Source: Bacteroidota bacterium (GTDB lineage: Bacteria; Bacteroidota; Bacteroidia; 2-12-FULL-35-15). Taken from it: 64,000 nucleotides of DNA. The first letter of the stretch is position 1; each line of letters starts with the position of its first letter. A model generated the notes under the pieces. The model was not told where the DNA came from, did no database searches, and saw only the letters and a list, made by a program, of their open reading frames with translations. Location: positions 930,001 to 994,000 of the forward strand of contig JADKIU010000001.1 in NCBI GenBank assembly GCA_016722565.1, given 5' to 3'. The translations under genes were made by a program, and so were the position numbers. Positions 17,727-27,391 of the stretch are shown here, piece after piece.

Positions 17727-20161
17727 TTACTTCTTCAATTCTAAAGGTATAATAAGTTTGATACTAATGTTTCTTCCCATATTGTATACGCCTCTTCTTC
17801 CTGTTGCATTATTTTCCGCAGCATATTTTAATCGGCTTAAATGATTTTTTGGTAGGCAACATCTGTAATGTTGTTTGCCGAGATATAAAGAGAACAAATT
17901 GTTTTTGTTTTTCTTACAAAATCTCCTCCTAATCCAACATTAATCAATGAGTATCCAGGCGTTCGTGTTTCGGTTCCGAATGCAGAATAGAAATTGTTTT
18001 GTTCAAAATAATTTTCCAATTCAACACTCACATAGGCATTTGAAATAAATTTCCCAATCTTTTTTATATCTGCCTTGAGCTCCGAAACCAATTTTGGAGC
18101 TGGGATTAATGGAAGATACTTCGTAGAATCCGGTTGGTTCTTTTGTGTAGCTTGCACAAATGAAAATGAGTTTTCAAAATGTAACCAATGGATGGGATGC
18201 GGATGAATGTCGATGGCAATTTCTCCTCCCAATAGTGTAGCATTCCCTTGAACAAACTCAAAGGTGTTGGCTCCACCGGTTAATGAATCGCCACCGGTTA
18301 CGCTGTTGAGTTTTTGCAAAAAGATAAATCGATCAATCGAATTGTGAAATGCATCAATTTCCAGTGTGATGTGTTCGGAGTTTAAACCCAAGGCAAGATC
18401 AAATTGTAAGCTGCTCTCTGCTTTTAAATTTGGATTTCCAATTTCATATCTTCCGGTTCCTTCGTGCTCACCATTGGCACCTAGTTCACTAATATTAGGC
18501 GCACGATACCCTTTTGCAATGTTCAGTTTTGCATAAACGAATTCTGAGAATTGATAGGTGGCTCCTACACTTCCAGATATGCCGGAGAATGTCGAATTAA
18601 ATTTGGTAAACTGATGAATGGTGCTTGAGTCGGATACATCTGTTTTTGCTCCCAACGAATCCAGAAACAAATCTGTACTGTTTTGCTTTCTAACATCGTA
18701 TCGGATACCGGCACTCACATCTAATTTGTCGAATGATTTTTTTGCAATCAGAAATCCTCCGATATCCAAGAGATTGTATTCAGGAACCAAAAATTCGATG
18801 CCTTTGTTTTGAGCAATTTGTTGCATACCGTTTACGCCAATAGAAAGACTACGCTTTTTCTTTTCCGGAAAAACATATCTCAGGTCATAGTTTATCGTGT
18901 TTAATAAAAAGTACAAACCATAATTATTGGTGTTAAATACATCTCCGAATTCTTGACGATGGTTTTGTTGGAAACCAATTGTTGCTTTTAAATTTCCTTT
19001 CCCGACAATAAAATTATTGTTTAACACAACTTTATAATGTTTTATCTTTTGGTAGTGGGAATACCTGTAACGTATTTTTTATAATCCTTTTCTTCTGCAA
19101 TAACCACTCTCTTCGGTTGTATCGTTCACAACAATGGGTTTGATGAACTTCCCGCTGGCGCTATCGCGATCGCCTTCAACAATTCCAGGTGTCAATTCAT
19201 ACATGCTAATATGCAAATGTGAATAGCCCCACGACTTATTAGCACCGATAATTCCGGTTAAAGCATTTTCTTTAAATCCTGAATTCAAAACATATCCATC
19301 GTATTTGTTTTGGTAGGCATGTGCCATTTTATTGGTGTAACGGAAATCCCAAATGTATCCTTTGATATTGCCGGAAATATTAGCAGAGTATGCAATCAAT
19401 CCATTATTGGTTTGGTAATTTCCGATGATGTTTCCATTTATTTTTCCATCCGGAAGTGTAGGAGCACTCATCATATTAATTACACCTGCAATGGCGTCTG
19501 AGCCATAAGAAAGACTCGCAGGGCCTTTTAAGATTTCTACTTTGTTAACGGATAATTCGTCCAACTCAATTCCATGCTCATCCCCCCATTGTTGACCTTC
19601 TTGGCGAATACCATCATTTACCACCACCACACGATTATATCCCAAACCTCTGATTACCGGTTTTGAAATTCCAGCTCCGGTTGTCACTTGTGAAATACCG
19701 GGTTGTTTGGCAATTGCATCAATGATATTGGTTAATGCACTCTGTAATAATTATGTTTTAATAACAATAATAATTGGAGTCGCTGTTCGGTTTCGCTCAC
19801 CGGATTGCGATGATCCGGTAATCACCACTTCATTGATTTCTTTTGCTGAAAGTTCGAGCGCGAAATCTTTTACAGTTGTTTCTGAAAGGTCAATGGTTTC
19901 TAAAATCATTTTGTAACCGGTAAAACTTACCTGAAGAACAATTTTTGTTTGAGGAAGATTCGCAATCTTATAAGTTCCGTCCGCTCCGCTTATCGTTCCT
20001 GTTTTTAAATCAGGAATATAAAGCGTTGCCCCTGGAATGGGTTCTCCTGTTGTTTTGTCTGTTATTTTTCCTGTTAGAATAGTTTTTCCAACTTCAGCAG
20101 TGTTTGCTGAATAAGCGCTGATGCTTAAATGAATAAGCAGGAGCAAAATAATATTTCGCAT
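17727..20161 (-). CDS. TonB-dependent receptor, interrupted by small deletions and one stop
   Basis: One outer-membrane receptor of about 800 residues appears as three open stretches (20161-19751, 19687-19079, 19027-17837). Domains: signal peptide, carboxypeptidase-like regulatory domain (ILTGKITDKTTGEPIPGATL), plug (KPVIRGLGYNRVVVVNDGIR, VEILKGPASLSYGSDAIAGV) and barrel. Lesions: an in-frame TAA at 19751; a two-base loss at the GAGAG run 19107-19111; loss of one C at 19057-19059, whose repair gives the family motif HYQKIKHYK; and one base at the T6 run 17845-17850, whose repair restores a C-terminus ending IPLELKK. The substrate is probably a metal or metal complex, judging from neighbours. 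Likely intact in the organism. Confidence 0.8.
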
Positions 20162-20233
20162 AGTTATTTCTTAGTTTAAATACAACAATTGTTGAACACG
20201 TTTTTGTGATCAACAGAATTTTGAAAATAAAAA

Positions 20234-20548
20234 CTAAGCGATAGGAGGTGCGCGAGAAGGTAAGTTAGAAAAGGTATGCGGAATGATGATGCCTTCCGAA
20301 AAGGTAATATGAGAAAAACGTTGCGATGAAATAACAAACGTAATGTCGTTGGATGGTATGTCGTTGGAAACGGAAGGTGTATAATCACAAATTGCACACT
20401 CACTTTCTAATTCGTGAAAATGGTGATCGGTGATAGAACAATGCACTTCGTTGTGATGCTCAAACGCATGAACTCCTTTTTCTATATTGGGAAACAATAA
20501 TAGAAACAGGAAAAAAATTGTCAAATATTTTTTTAATTGTTTGTGCAT
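20234..20548 (-). CDS. Small exported His/Cys-rich protein upstream of TonB receptor
   Basis: 104 residues: signal peptide (about 5-25), then a dense potential metal site, HAFEHHNEVHC (27-37), DHHFHE (41-46) and CAICDY (51-56), and a Pro-rich tail ending RAPPIA. Small proteins of this sort often precede metal-related TonB receptors in Bacteroidota; I do not know a characterised function. It is 72 bp upstream of the receptor on the same strand. A TACTTTTG -7 box lies only 8 bp before the start codon. Confidence 0.7.
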   Translation of the reverse strand: MHKQLKKYLTIFFLFLLLFPNIEKGVHAFEHHNEVHCSITDHHFHELESECAICDYTPSVSNDIPSNDITFVISSQRFSHITFSEGIIIPHTFSNLPSRAPPIA

Positions 20549-20555
20549 TCGAACG

Positions 20556-20563
20556 CAAAAGTA
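20556..20563 (-). promoter_or_regulatory. Possible -7 box for the His/Cys-rich protein and TonB receptor
   Basis: TACTTTTG on the minus strand matches the Bacteroidota TAnnTTTG element. It ends 8 bp before the start codon of the 104-residue gene, so the transcript would have almost no leader. No clear TTG -33 element is at the usual distance, so the call is weak. Confidence 0.35.
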
Positions 20564-20586
20564 AGAATCTTTTCGATATTAAAAAC

Positions 20587-20617
20587 TTGCTTTTGGAATT
20601 GAAATCTTGTATTTTTG
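20587..20617 (+). promoter_or_regulatory. Promoter of the peptidylarginine-deiminase-like gene
   Basis: TTG at 20587-20589, a 20-bp spacer, and TATTTTTG at 20610-20617 fit the Bacteroidota -33/-7 consensus. The box ends 19 bp before the start codon at 20637. Confidence 0.6.
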
Positions 20618-20636
20618 ATAGTAAATCTCTTTAAAA

Positions 20637-22442
20637 ATGAAAAAACGATTACTTTCTTTAGTTCTTTTTAGTGCTACCATTTTTGCATTTGCCCAAGAAC
20701 CAACCATTTTACCCAAAGGCTTTGCGCCCGGTGAAGAATTGAAAATGGATGCTTATTTAAAAAGTAGAATCAATAAAGCTCCGAATACAACGTATCGCGC
20801 TCCGATTACTACTCCGCCTACATTGCCTGTTCGTACAGCTGCCCAATGGGAAGAGTCGCAGGCGTTATTAATCACCTGGACCGGTTTTCCATCTATCCAT
20901 CGTCAGATTGTTGCAGCAGCTCAATTAGAATGTAATGTAATTATTCATTGTGCGGATTCAAATGCTGTAAAATCGGATTTGACTTCTAATGGAATTCCAT
21001 TAACGAACTTAAAGTTTATTGAAGTGGCTTTTAACTCCATCTGGATTCGTGATTATGCAGCCAACACGTGTTATTTGAATGATGTGGATTCATTAATATT
21101 GGTGGATTGGATTTACAATCGTCCGCGCCCCGATGATGATGATATTCCTTTAGCCTATTCTTCTTTTTTGAATGTACCGTTGTACCAAACATTGGTTGCG
21201 CCCAATAACTTAATGAACACTGGTGGAAATTGGATGATTGATGGAATCGAAACAGCATTTGCTTCGGATTTAATTTTAGAAGAAAATGATGGTGCAGGAA
21301 GTTATTCGCTTGCTTATCCAAATCATACCGAGCCTGTCATTAACTCGATTGTTCAAGATTTCCATGGCATTAACAGATATATAAAAATGGATGTGCTTCC
21401 ATATGACGGCATTCATCACATTGATATGCACATGAAATTTTTAGATGAGAAAACCATTCTTGTAGGTGAGTTTCCAGCAGGAATTTCTGATGGTCCTCAA
21501 ATCGAAGCGAACATTGCATATGTATTAAGCAACTTTAATGACCCTTGGGGAAATCCATATAAAATTGTTCGCGTTCCAATGCCGCCAAGTACCGGAGGAA
21601 GTTATGCTGGAACTCCTTTTGGTGATGCATACTATCGTACGTATTCCAATTTCGTGATTGTGAACAAAACAATTATTATGCCTGCTTACCGCGAAGAATA
21701 TGATACTACTGCTGTAAGAATTATCAAACAAAACATGCCAGGTTATAAAGTGGTCACCATCGATGCAGATAATACGGGTGCAAATTTAATTGCTCAAAGT
21801 GGTGTGATTCATTGCATCACGCACAGCGTTGGTGTTGCTGATCCATTGCGCATCGTGCACAATAATCTTTCTGATACGTATAATTCAACAACGCCTTATC
21901 AAATTGATGCGATTGTTCAGCATAAATCAGGAATTGCAAATGCACAAGTATATTGGACAACCGATACCACTCTGCCGTATAATTCTGTTGCGATGACTTT
22001 AACAAGTGCTGCAACGGATACCTGGACAGGTTTTATTCCTGCTCAACCGGTTGGAACACAAATTTTCTATTACATACACGGACAAGCAAACAGTGGTAAA
22101 CAACAAGTGCGTCCGATGCCGGCTCCTGAAGGATATTGGCAATTCAGAGTGCTTGGTCCAGTTGGAATCAATGAAAACTTAACAAGTATTTTCGCTACTT
22201 CGGTTTATCCAAATCCGAGCCATGGAATTACATGTATCCCTTTTACAAACGAACGTAAACTCTCCGGTAAACTTTTTGTTACGGATATCACCGGCAAAGT
22301 AGTGGAAGTGATTCATGATGGTAGCTTTAAATCAGGAACAACCAATTATTTTATCAATACGATAAATTGGAGTGCAGGTGTTTATTCCATTGTTGCTCAA
22401 ACCAACGAAGGAACAACTGTACAGAAATTATTGGTGAAATAG
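20637..22442 (+). CDS. Secreted peptidylarginine-deiminase-like protein (PAD_porph) with T9SS tail
   Basis: 601 residues. Signal peptide (1-19), agmatine/peptidylarginine deiminase fold (about 65-405), an Ig-like domain (about 415-500) and a T9SS type A tail (about 515-601, ending VQKLLVK). Candidate catalytic residues line up with the guanidino-modifying superfamily: D139 in WIRDYA, H261 and D263 in HHIDMH, N338 in YSNFVIVN and the nucleophile C393 in VIHCITHS. Length and domain order resemble Porphyromonas gingivalis PPAD, which converts protein arginine to citrulline and is also a T9SS cargo. Free agmatine as substrate is less likely for a secreted enzyme. Confidence 0.88.
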   Translation: MKKRLLSLVLFSATIFAFAQEPTILPKGFAPGEELKMDAYLKSRINKAPNTTYRAPITTPPTLPVRTAAQWEESQALLITWTGFPSIHRQIVAAAQLECNVIIHCADSNAVKSDLTSNGIPLTNLKFIEVAFNSIWIRDYAANTCYLNDVDSLILVDWIYNRPRPDDDDIPLAYSSFLNVPLYQTLVAPNNLMNTGGNWMIDGIETAFASDLILEENDGAGSYSLAYPNHTEPVINSIVQDFHGINRYIKMDVLPYDGIHHIDMHMKFLDEKTILVGEFPAGISDGPQIEANIAYVLSNFNDPWGNPYKIVRVPMPPSTGGSYAGTPFGDAYYRTYSNFVIVNKTIIMPAYREEYDTTAVRIIKQNMPGYKVVTIDADNTGANLIAQSGVIHCITHSVGVADPLRIVHNNLSDTYNSTTPYQIDAIVQHKSGIANAQVYWTTDTTLPYNSVAMTLTSAATDTWTGFIPAQPVGTQIFYYIHGQANSGKQQVRPMPAPEGYWQFRVLGPVGINENLTSIFATSVYPNPSHGITCIPFTNERKLSGKLFVTDITGKVVEVIHDGSFKSGTTNYFINTINWSAGVYSIVAQTNEGTTVQKLLVK

Positions 22443-22463
22443 GAGAAAAAACATTAAAATATA

Positions 22464-22497
22464 AAAAGGAGTTCCGGTTGGGACTCCTTTTTTTTTG
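22464..22497. terminator. Terminator after the deiminase-like gene
   Basis: Stem AAAAGGAGT / ACTCCTTTT with a loop of about 10 nt and a following T-run. It is flanked by A and T runs and may also serve the convergent FG-GAP gene ending at 22538. Confidence 0.8.
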
Positions 22498-22537
22498 TTT
22501 TAATAATAGAATAAAAAAGATTGTAAATAAGTTTAGG

Positions 22538-24811
22538 TTAATGCTGTACAATTACTCTCTTCGACAACGAACCGCTTTGTTTTATTCCTTTTTCATTCAC
22601 TTCCGAAATTTTACAAATGTACATTCCTTGCGAAAAATTTTCGGTGTTGATTGAAATGGTATTGTTCTCAATTCGATTTGTAGTTATTAGTTGTCCCTTT
22701 AAAGTATATACATCAACCACATAATTTTTATTTTCTTCGTTAATGATTTTGATTGTAAATGCGTTGCTTGCCGGATTCGGAAAAAGTTCTACATTAAAAT
22801 TGAGCACATTTTCTTCAACAGAAATAAAACCGGATGTTCCTTTGTAAAAAGAAAGTCCACCCGAATAATTTCCTACCATCAAATCAATTAAACCATCATT
22901 GGTAATGTCTGCTCCGAAAGGTGCAGTGCGTGTTCCTTGAAAGATGTTTAAAAAGGTTGTGTCCGTTTTTGTGAATGTGCCACCCAAGTTCCCATCAATG
23001 CTATCGTAAATCTGCAAATAGCCACTTTCAGCACCAACCATTAATTTGGAAACGCCTCCTTGTTTAAATAAAAATGGATAGCTGTAGCCAATAAAATATC
23101 CCGGGCGATTCACTTTTACATTTCCCCAAAAATGGGAAACAGAGTCCATGGCAGGAATTGAAGTTGTTCCTGTACCGATGTGATTGTAGTATGCCAGTTT
23201 TCCGTTTCTTGCGCCAACAATTAAATCATTTTTCCCATCACCATCCACATCCACAATTTGTGGTGCAGCACAATCGCCAACATCAATTACTCTGTTGTTG
23301 GAGTTTTTGAAATTAGCCGCTACGAGTGTAAAGTTAGCCGTAGCTCCAATGCTGGCGGTGTTTTCAAAGTAATGCAGTTTTCCGTCAAATCCTCCGATAA
23401 TCATATCTGCATCGGTGTCGCCATCTAAATCACCAAATGTTGGAATCATGTTTAATATATTCAACGAACTTAAATTCATATAATTCAAGGTGATTAAATC
23501 AAACTCCGGGTGTGTTGCCGTTCCGATGTTTTTGTATTGCGCAATTTTTGGTTGAAACGCGGAAGGCGCATAATAACCATAGTTTCCGATAAATAAATCT
23601 TTTAATCCGTCATTATCATAATCAAATAAAACAGGATACGCCCCTTCACCGAGTTCAATCATGTTGTCTTGTAAAACATTGTTTTGAACAAATTCAAAAT
23701 CGGGAAAATTGTTTGCGCCATTATTTTTATAGTACACTAAGCTGTTGGCGTTTTCAGAAAAATTGGGGGCATTCGGACAAACAATTAAATCTTTTACACC
23801 ATCGTAATCCATATCGGCATAATAGGCAGCCGGGAAAACGGTCATGTTTGTTGAGGTTGTACTTAAATTGTTCGCTGGGAAACTAACATCAATAGCCGTA
23901 AAGTGCGCGTTGGTAGGCGTTCCGCCATTGGTAAGCATCGTTAGATTGTTGTACGAAATGTCACCAATTACTATTTCTTTATCGCCATCGCCATTTAAGT
24001 CCAAACACAATTCGCTGCCACCGGAGTGAAGCGATGAACGTACATCTGATTCATAAACCGGCAACTCCGGAGTGCTTATATTGGATACACACGTGTCGTT
24101 TAAAGTGAAGTTGTTGCTCATCGCATCTTCCGAGGCATATCCCCAACATTTGTTCGCGATTTCAAAAATTAAACTATCGCAACTTCCATACAATTCCATA
24201 CTTTGATTTTGATGGTATTCAATATATGTGCTGCTGTTTGAAAAAGTAACAATGTCGATATCTGTATCGTTGTCGATATCGCAAAATGCAGGGATGTCAA
24301 CAGGGGTAATGTATAGTGTTGAAAGAGTAGGTGTAGGAGGATTGTATTTTGTTGGAAGTAAATCTTCCACCAATAAAAATTGCAATCCGGTTGAAACTGT
24401 AGAAATGTTTTTGTAAATTTTTATCCCAACACCTATATCCGAAAAAGCAAAAATGTCTTCTTTATTATCGCAGTTATAATCTACTAATAAAACCCAATCG
24501 TGAAGAAAAGGAAAATTGTTTTCATATTCCGGAGCATAGGTTAAATCTACTGCACCAACAGTTCCGTTGTTGATGAATGTGCGGAGTTTATTTCCACTTC
24601 GGTCGAACGTAATCACATCTTTCTTACCGTCAATGTTTAAATCAATGTTCGAGATTTGAACAAAATTTAATCCTCCCGCCCAAGGGTTGTCTAAATAATT
24701 TCCGGATACTTTTACGGGTATGCTATCGTGCCATTGAAAGTTCGGTTGTGCGGATGCAATGGAAAAAAGGAAAAGGAAAATAACAAACGTAAACGTGCGC
24801 ATGTATGCCAT
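22538..24811 (-). CDS. Secreted FG-GAP/VCBS repeat protein with T9SS type A tail (copy 2)
   Basis: 757 residues: signal peptide, then seven or so FG-GAP/VCBS-like repeats with Asp-rich calcium loops (NIDLNIDGKKDVITFD, DLNGDGDKEIVIGD, DGDTDADMIIGG, DVDGDGKNDLIVG) forming an integrin-like beta-propeller, and a type A sorting domain (about 670-757, ending KRVIVQH). A start at 24802 (MRTFTF) is equally possible. It is a close paralogue of the upstream gene at 24822-27119 along its whole length, 10 bp apart. Likely a calcium-stabilised surface or secreted protein; ligand unknown. Confidence 0.88.
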   Translation of the reverse strand: MAYMRTFTFVIFLFLFSIASAQPNFQWHDSIPVKVSGNYLDNPWAGGLNFVQISNIDLNIDGKKDVITFDRSGNKLRTFINNGTVGAVDLTYAPEYENNFPFLHDWVLLVDYNCDNKEDIFAFSDIGVGIKIYKNISTVSTGLQFLLVEDLLPTKYNPPTPTLSTLYITPVDIPAFCDIDNDTDIDIVTFSNSSTYIEYHQNQSMELYGSCDSLIFEIANKCWGYASEDAMSNNFTLNDTCVSNISTPELPVYESDVRSSLHSGGSELCLDLNGDGDKEIVIGDISYNNLTMLTNGGTPTNAHFTAIDVSFPANNLSTTSTNMTVFPAAYYADMDYDGVKDLIVCPNAPNFSENANSLVYYKNNGANNFPDFEFVQNNVLQDNMIELGEGAYPVLFDYDNDGLKDLFIGNYGYYAPSAFQPKIAQYKNIGTATHPEFDLITLNYMNLSSLNILNMIPTFGDLDGDTDADMIIGGFDGKLHYFENTASIGATANFTLVAANFKNSNNRVIDVGDCAAPQIVDVDGDGKNDLIVGARNGKLAYYNHIGTGTTSIPAMDSVSHFWGNVKVNRPGYFIGYSYPFLFKQGGVSKLMVGAESGYLQIYDSIDGNLGGTFTKTDTTFLNIFQGTRTAPFGADITNDGLIDLMVGNYSGGLSFYKGTSGFISVEENVLNFNVELFPNPASNAFTIKIINEENKNYVVDVYTLKGQLITTNRIENNTISINTENFSQGMYICKISEVNEKGIKQSGSLSKRVIVQH

Positions 24812-24821
24812 AAGTCAATTT

Positions 24822-27119
24822 CTAGTGTTGAATAATAATGCGCTTCGTCAATGAACCGGATTTCTTTTGTTCTTTCTCATTCACTTCAGAAACTCTACAG
24901 ATATACATTCCCGGAGAAAAATGCTCTGTATTTAGCACTAAAATATTGTTGTTTATTTTTTCGGAAGTAATTTGTTGTCCCATCACATTATACAAATCTA
25001 ATACATAGGTTTTATTTTCTTCATTCAAGATATGTATCGTAAAGCTATTGTTGGCAGGATTTGGAAATAAGTCAAAATTGAAATTGATAAGCGGGTCTAA
25101 ATTAGAAGTGGTAAGTGCTGTAACCCCTTTATAAAAAGAGACACCACCTTCGTAATTCCCGACAATTAAATCCATCAGTCCATCGTTGTTGATGTCTGCT
25201 CCATGTGGAGCGGTTCTGCTACCTTGAAAAATATTTAAAAAAGTAGAATCGACCCAGGTGAATGTTCCGTTTAAATTTCCATCGATATTATTGTATCTAC
25301 GAATAAAACCGCTTTCATTTCCAACAAGCATGTTGGTGACTCCGCCTTGTTTAAAAACATAAGGATAGCTGTATCCGGTAAAATACCCCGGAAGATTAAC
25401 AGTTACTCCTCCGAAACTATGTGTCATCGAATCCATAGCCGGAACAGCTGTTGTGCCTGTGTGACGGTAGTAAGCCAGTTTTCCATTTCTACTGCCAATT
25501 ACCAAATCATTAGTTCCATTGGCATCCATATCCACAATTTGTGGAACGGCATAATCTCCAACATCGATAATGCGACCGGCAGAGTTTTGAAAATTTCCTG
25601 CAATTAAAACAAAGTGCGCCAATGTTCCAACGGAAGCAATGTTTCTGAAATAATGTAATCGTCCGTTGTATCCACCAATCATCATATCCGAATCACCATC
25701 GCCATCTAAATCTCCAAAAGCCGGAACCATGTTTACAATTCCCAATGAACTAAGTGGTGCGCCTGTTCCATCAAAGCCATCGTAATCGCGGGTGACTAAC
25801 TCATATTTTGGAACTGTAGCGGTGCCAATATTTTTAAATTGAGCAATTTGATGGGCATACCCAGAAGGCCCCCAATAGCCGTAGTTTCCAATAAACATAT
25901 CTAGTAATCCGTCACCATCATAATCAAAAAATGCAGGATATGCACCTTCTCCAACTTCAATCATATGGTCTTGTAAGAGGTTGGATTGCTGGAATTGAAA
26001 AATAGGAAAGCTGTTTGTGCCGTTATTTTTATAGTAGACAACACTGTTAAAATTTTCAGAAACATTGGGAGCACTCGGACTCGCAATCAAATCTTTGACA
26101 CCATCATTGTTCACATCGGCATAAAAAGCACATGGGAAAATGGTTAGGTCTAATGCGATGGTACTCGCATTATTGGAAGGAAATGCGGTGTCTTTTGCAA
26201 CAAAACTGCCATCGGTAGGCGTTCCACCATTGGTAAGCATTGTTAAATTGTTGTAGGATACATCACCGGCAATAAATTCTTTTGCGCCATCTCCATTCAA
26301 GTCGATGCACAATTCACAAGAGCCCGAATGGCGCGATGCAGAACGATTTTCTTCATCTGTAGGGCGAAATTCAGGTGTGCTGACATTTCCTACGCAGGTA
26401 TCAAATAAGGTATAATTGTTATTTAGTGGATGTTCACTGGCATATCCCCAGCAGCGATTGGCAATCTGAAATTTTAAACTATCGCAAGTGCCATACAATT
26501 CCATACTCATGTTTTTATGATATTCCATTTGGCTTCCACCGATGGAAAAGGTCACGACATCCACATCGCCATCATTATCTATATCGGTAATGGCCGGAAT
26601 ATCGGAAGAGCTCACATATAAATTGATAAGGGAACCGGAAGGCGGATTGTAAATGGAGTATTGAAGATTGGTGACTAAGGTGAATTGCAAACCGGTACTA
26701 ATGCTGGACGTGTTTTTATAAACAGCAAACCCGCCACCATAATTCGAATAGCCAAAAATATCTTCTTTCCCGTCACAATTGTAATCTACCAAAAGTACCC
26801 ATTCTCTGAGTTGCGGAAATTTGGTTTCGTAATAAGGGTTATAGGTATAATCGGCAGCTCCAACTGTTCCATTGTTCAGGAAGGTTCGGCTTTTATTCCC
26901 TGTTTTATCAAAAATGAATAAATCTTTTACTCCATCCAGATCCAAGTCGATGTTTGAGGCTTGAATAAAGTTCAAACCTCCTGCCCATGGGTTTGCGATG
27001 GTTGTTGCACCGATTTTAACCTGAATACTATCGTACCATTCCAAAAAAGGCTGTGCTTTTGCAGTGTTTAATAAAGCAAAAAGGAATACAACAACGAGAA
27101 TAGATTTTGGTTCTTTCAT
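24822..27119 (-). CDS. Secreted FG-GAP/VCBS repeat protein with T9SS type A tail (copy 1)
   Basis: 765 residues with the same architecture as its downstream neighbour: signal peptide, WYDSIQVKIG start module, FG-GAP propeller (NIDLDLDGVKDLFIFD, DLNGDGAKEFIAGD, DLDGDGDSDMMIGG, DMDANGTNDLVIG), type A sorting tail ending KRIIIQH. Sequence such as NPWAGGLNF, CWGYASE and GEGAYP is shared residue for residue with copy 2. First gene of the two-gene unit. The duplication is old enough for considerable divergence at other positions. Confidence 0.88.
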   Translation of the reverse strand: MKEPKSILVVVFLFALLNTAKAQPFLEWYDSIQVKIGATTIANPWAGGLNFIQASNIDLDLDGVKDLFIFDKTGNKSRTFLNNGTVGAADYTYNPYYETKFPQLREWVLLVDYNCDGKEDIFGYSNYGGGFAVYKNTSSISTGLQFTLVTNLQYSIYNPPSGSLINLYVSSSDIPAITDIDNDGDVDVVTFSIGGSQMEYHKNMSMELYGTCDSLKFQIANRCWGYASEHPLNNNYTLFDTCVGNVSTPEFRPTDEENRSASRHSGSCELCIDLNGDGAKEFIAGDVSYNNLTMLTNGGTPTDGSFVAKDTAFPSNNASTIALDLTIFPCAFYADVNNDGVKDLIASPSAPNVSENFNSVVYYKNNGTNSFPIFQFQQSNLLQDHMIEVGEGAYPAFFDYDGDGLLDMFIGNYGYWGPSGYAHQIAQFKNIGTATVPKYELVTRDYDGFDGTGAPLSSLGIVNMVPAFGDLDGDGDSDMMIGGYNGRLHYFRNIASVGTLAHFVLIAGNFQNSAGRIIDVGDYAVPQIVDMDANGTNDLVIGSRNGKLAYYRHTGTTAVPAMDSMTHSFGGVTVNLPGYFTGYSYPYVFKQGGVTNMLVGNESGFIRRYNNIDGNLNGTFTWVDSTFLNIFQGSRTAPHGADINNDGLMDLIVGNYEGGVSFYKGVTALTTSNLDPLINFNFDLFPNPANNSFTIHILNEENKTYVLDLYNVMGQQITSEKINNNILVLNTEHFSPGMYICRVSEVNEKEQKKSGSLTKRIIIQH

Positions 27120-27251
27120 ATGATAATTGTGTATACAAATATAACGAAATTAATTGGCAGAAGGTTCGGACCAATGCGAATGGCCAAAATACCGGGGATG
27201 GTCTTCCAAAGATAGCCCCAAAATGTCAAAATCAACCAAATCGACATAAAA

Positions 27252-27282
27252 TTGGTAAATAATAATTGTTATTCTATATTTG
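27252..27282 (+). promoter_or_regulatory. Promoter of secDF
   Basis: TTG at 27252-27254, a 20-bp spacer and TATATTTG at 27275-27282 match the Bacteroidota sigma-A consensus. An untranslated leader of about 100 nt follows before the start codon at 27392. Confidence 0.7.
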
Positions 27283-27391
27283 CACCCTTAATTTAAAAAG
27301 TAAAAGGGTTAAGGAGTGAAATATGGAATAGGGTTTAACCCGATTTTACTACGTTACTTACTTAACTGAATTAACCAAAAAAAATACAATT

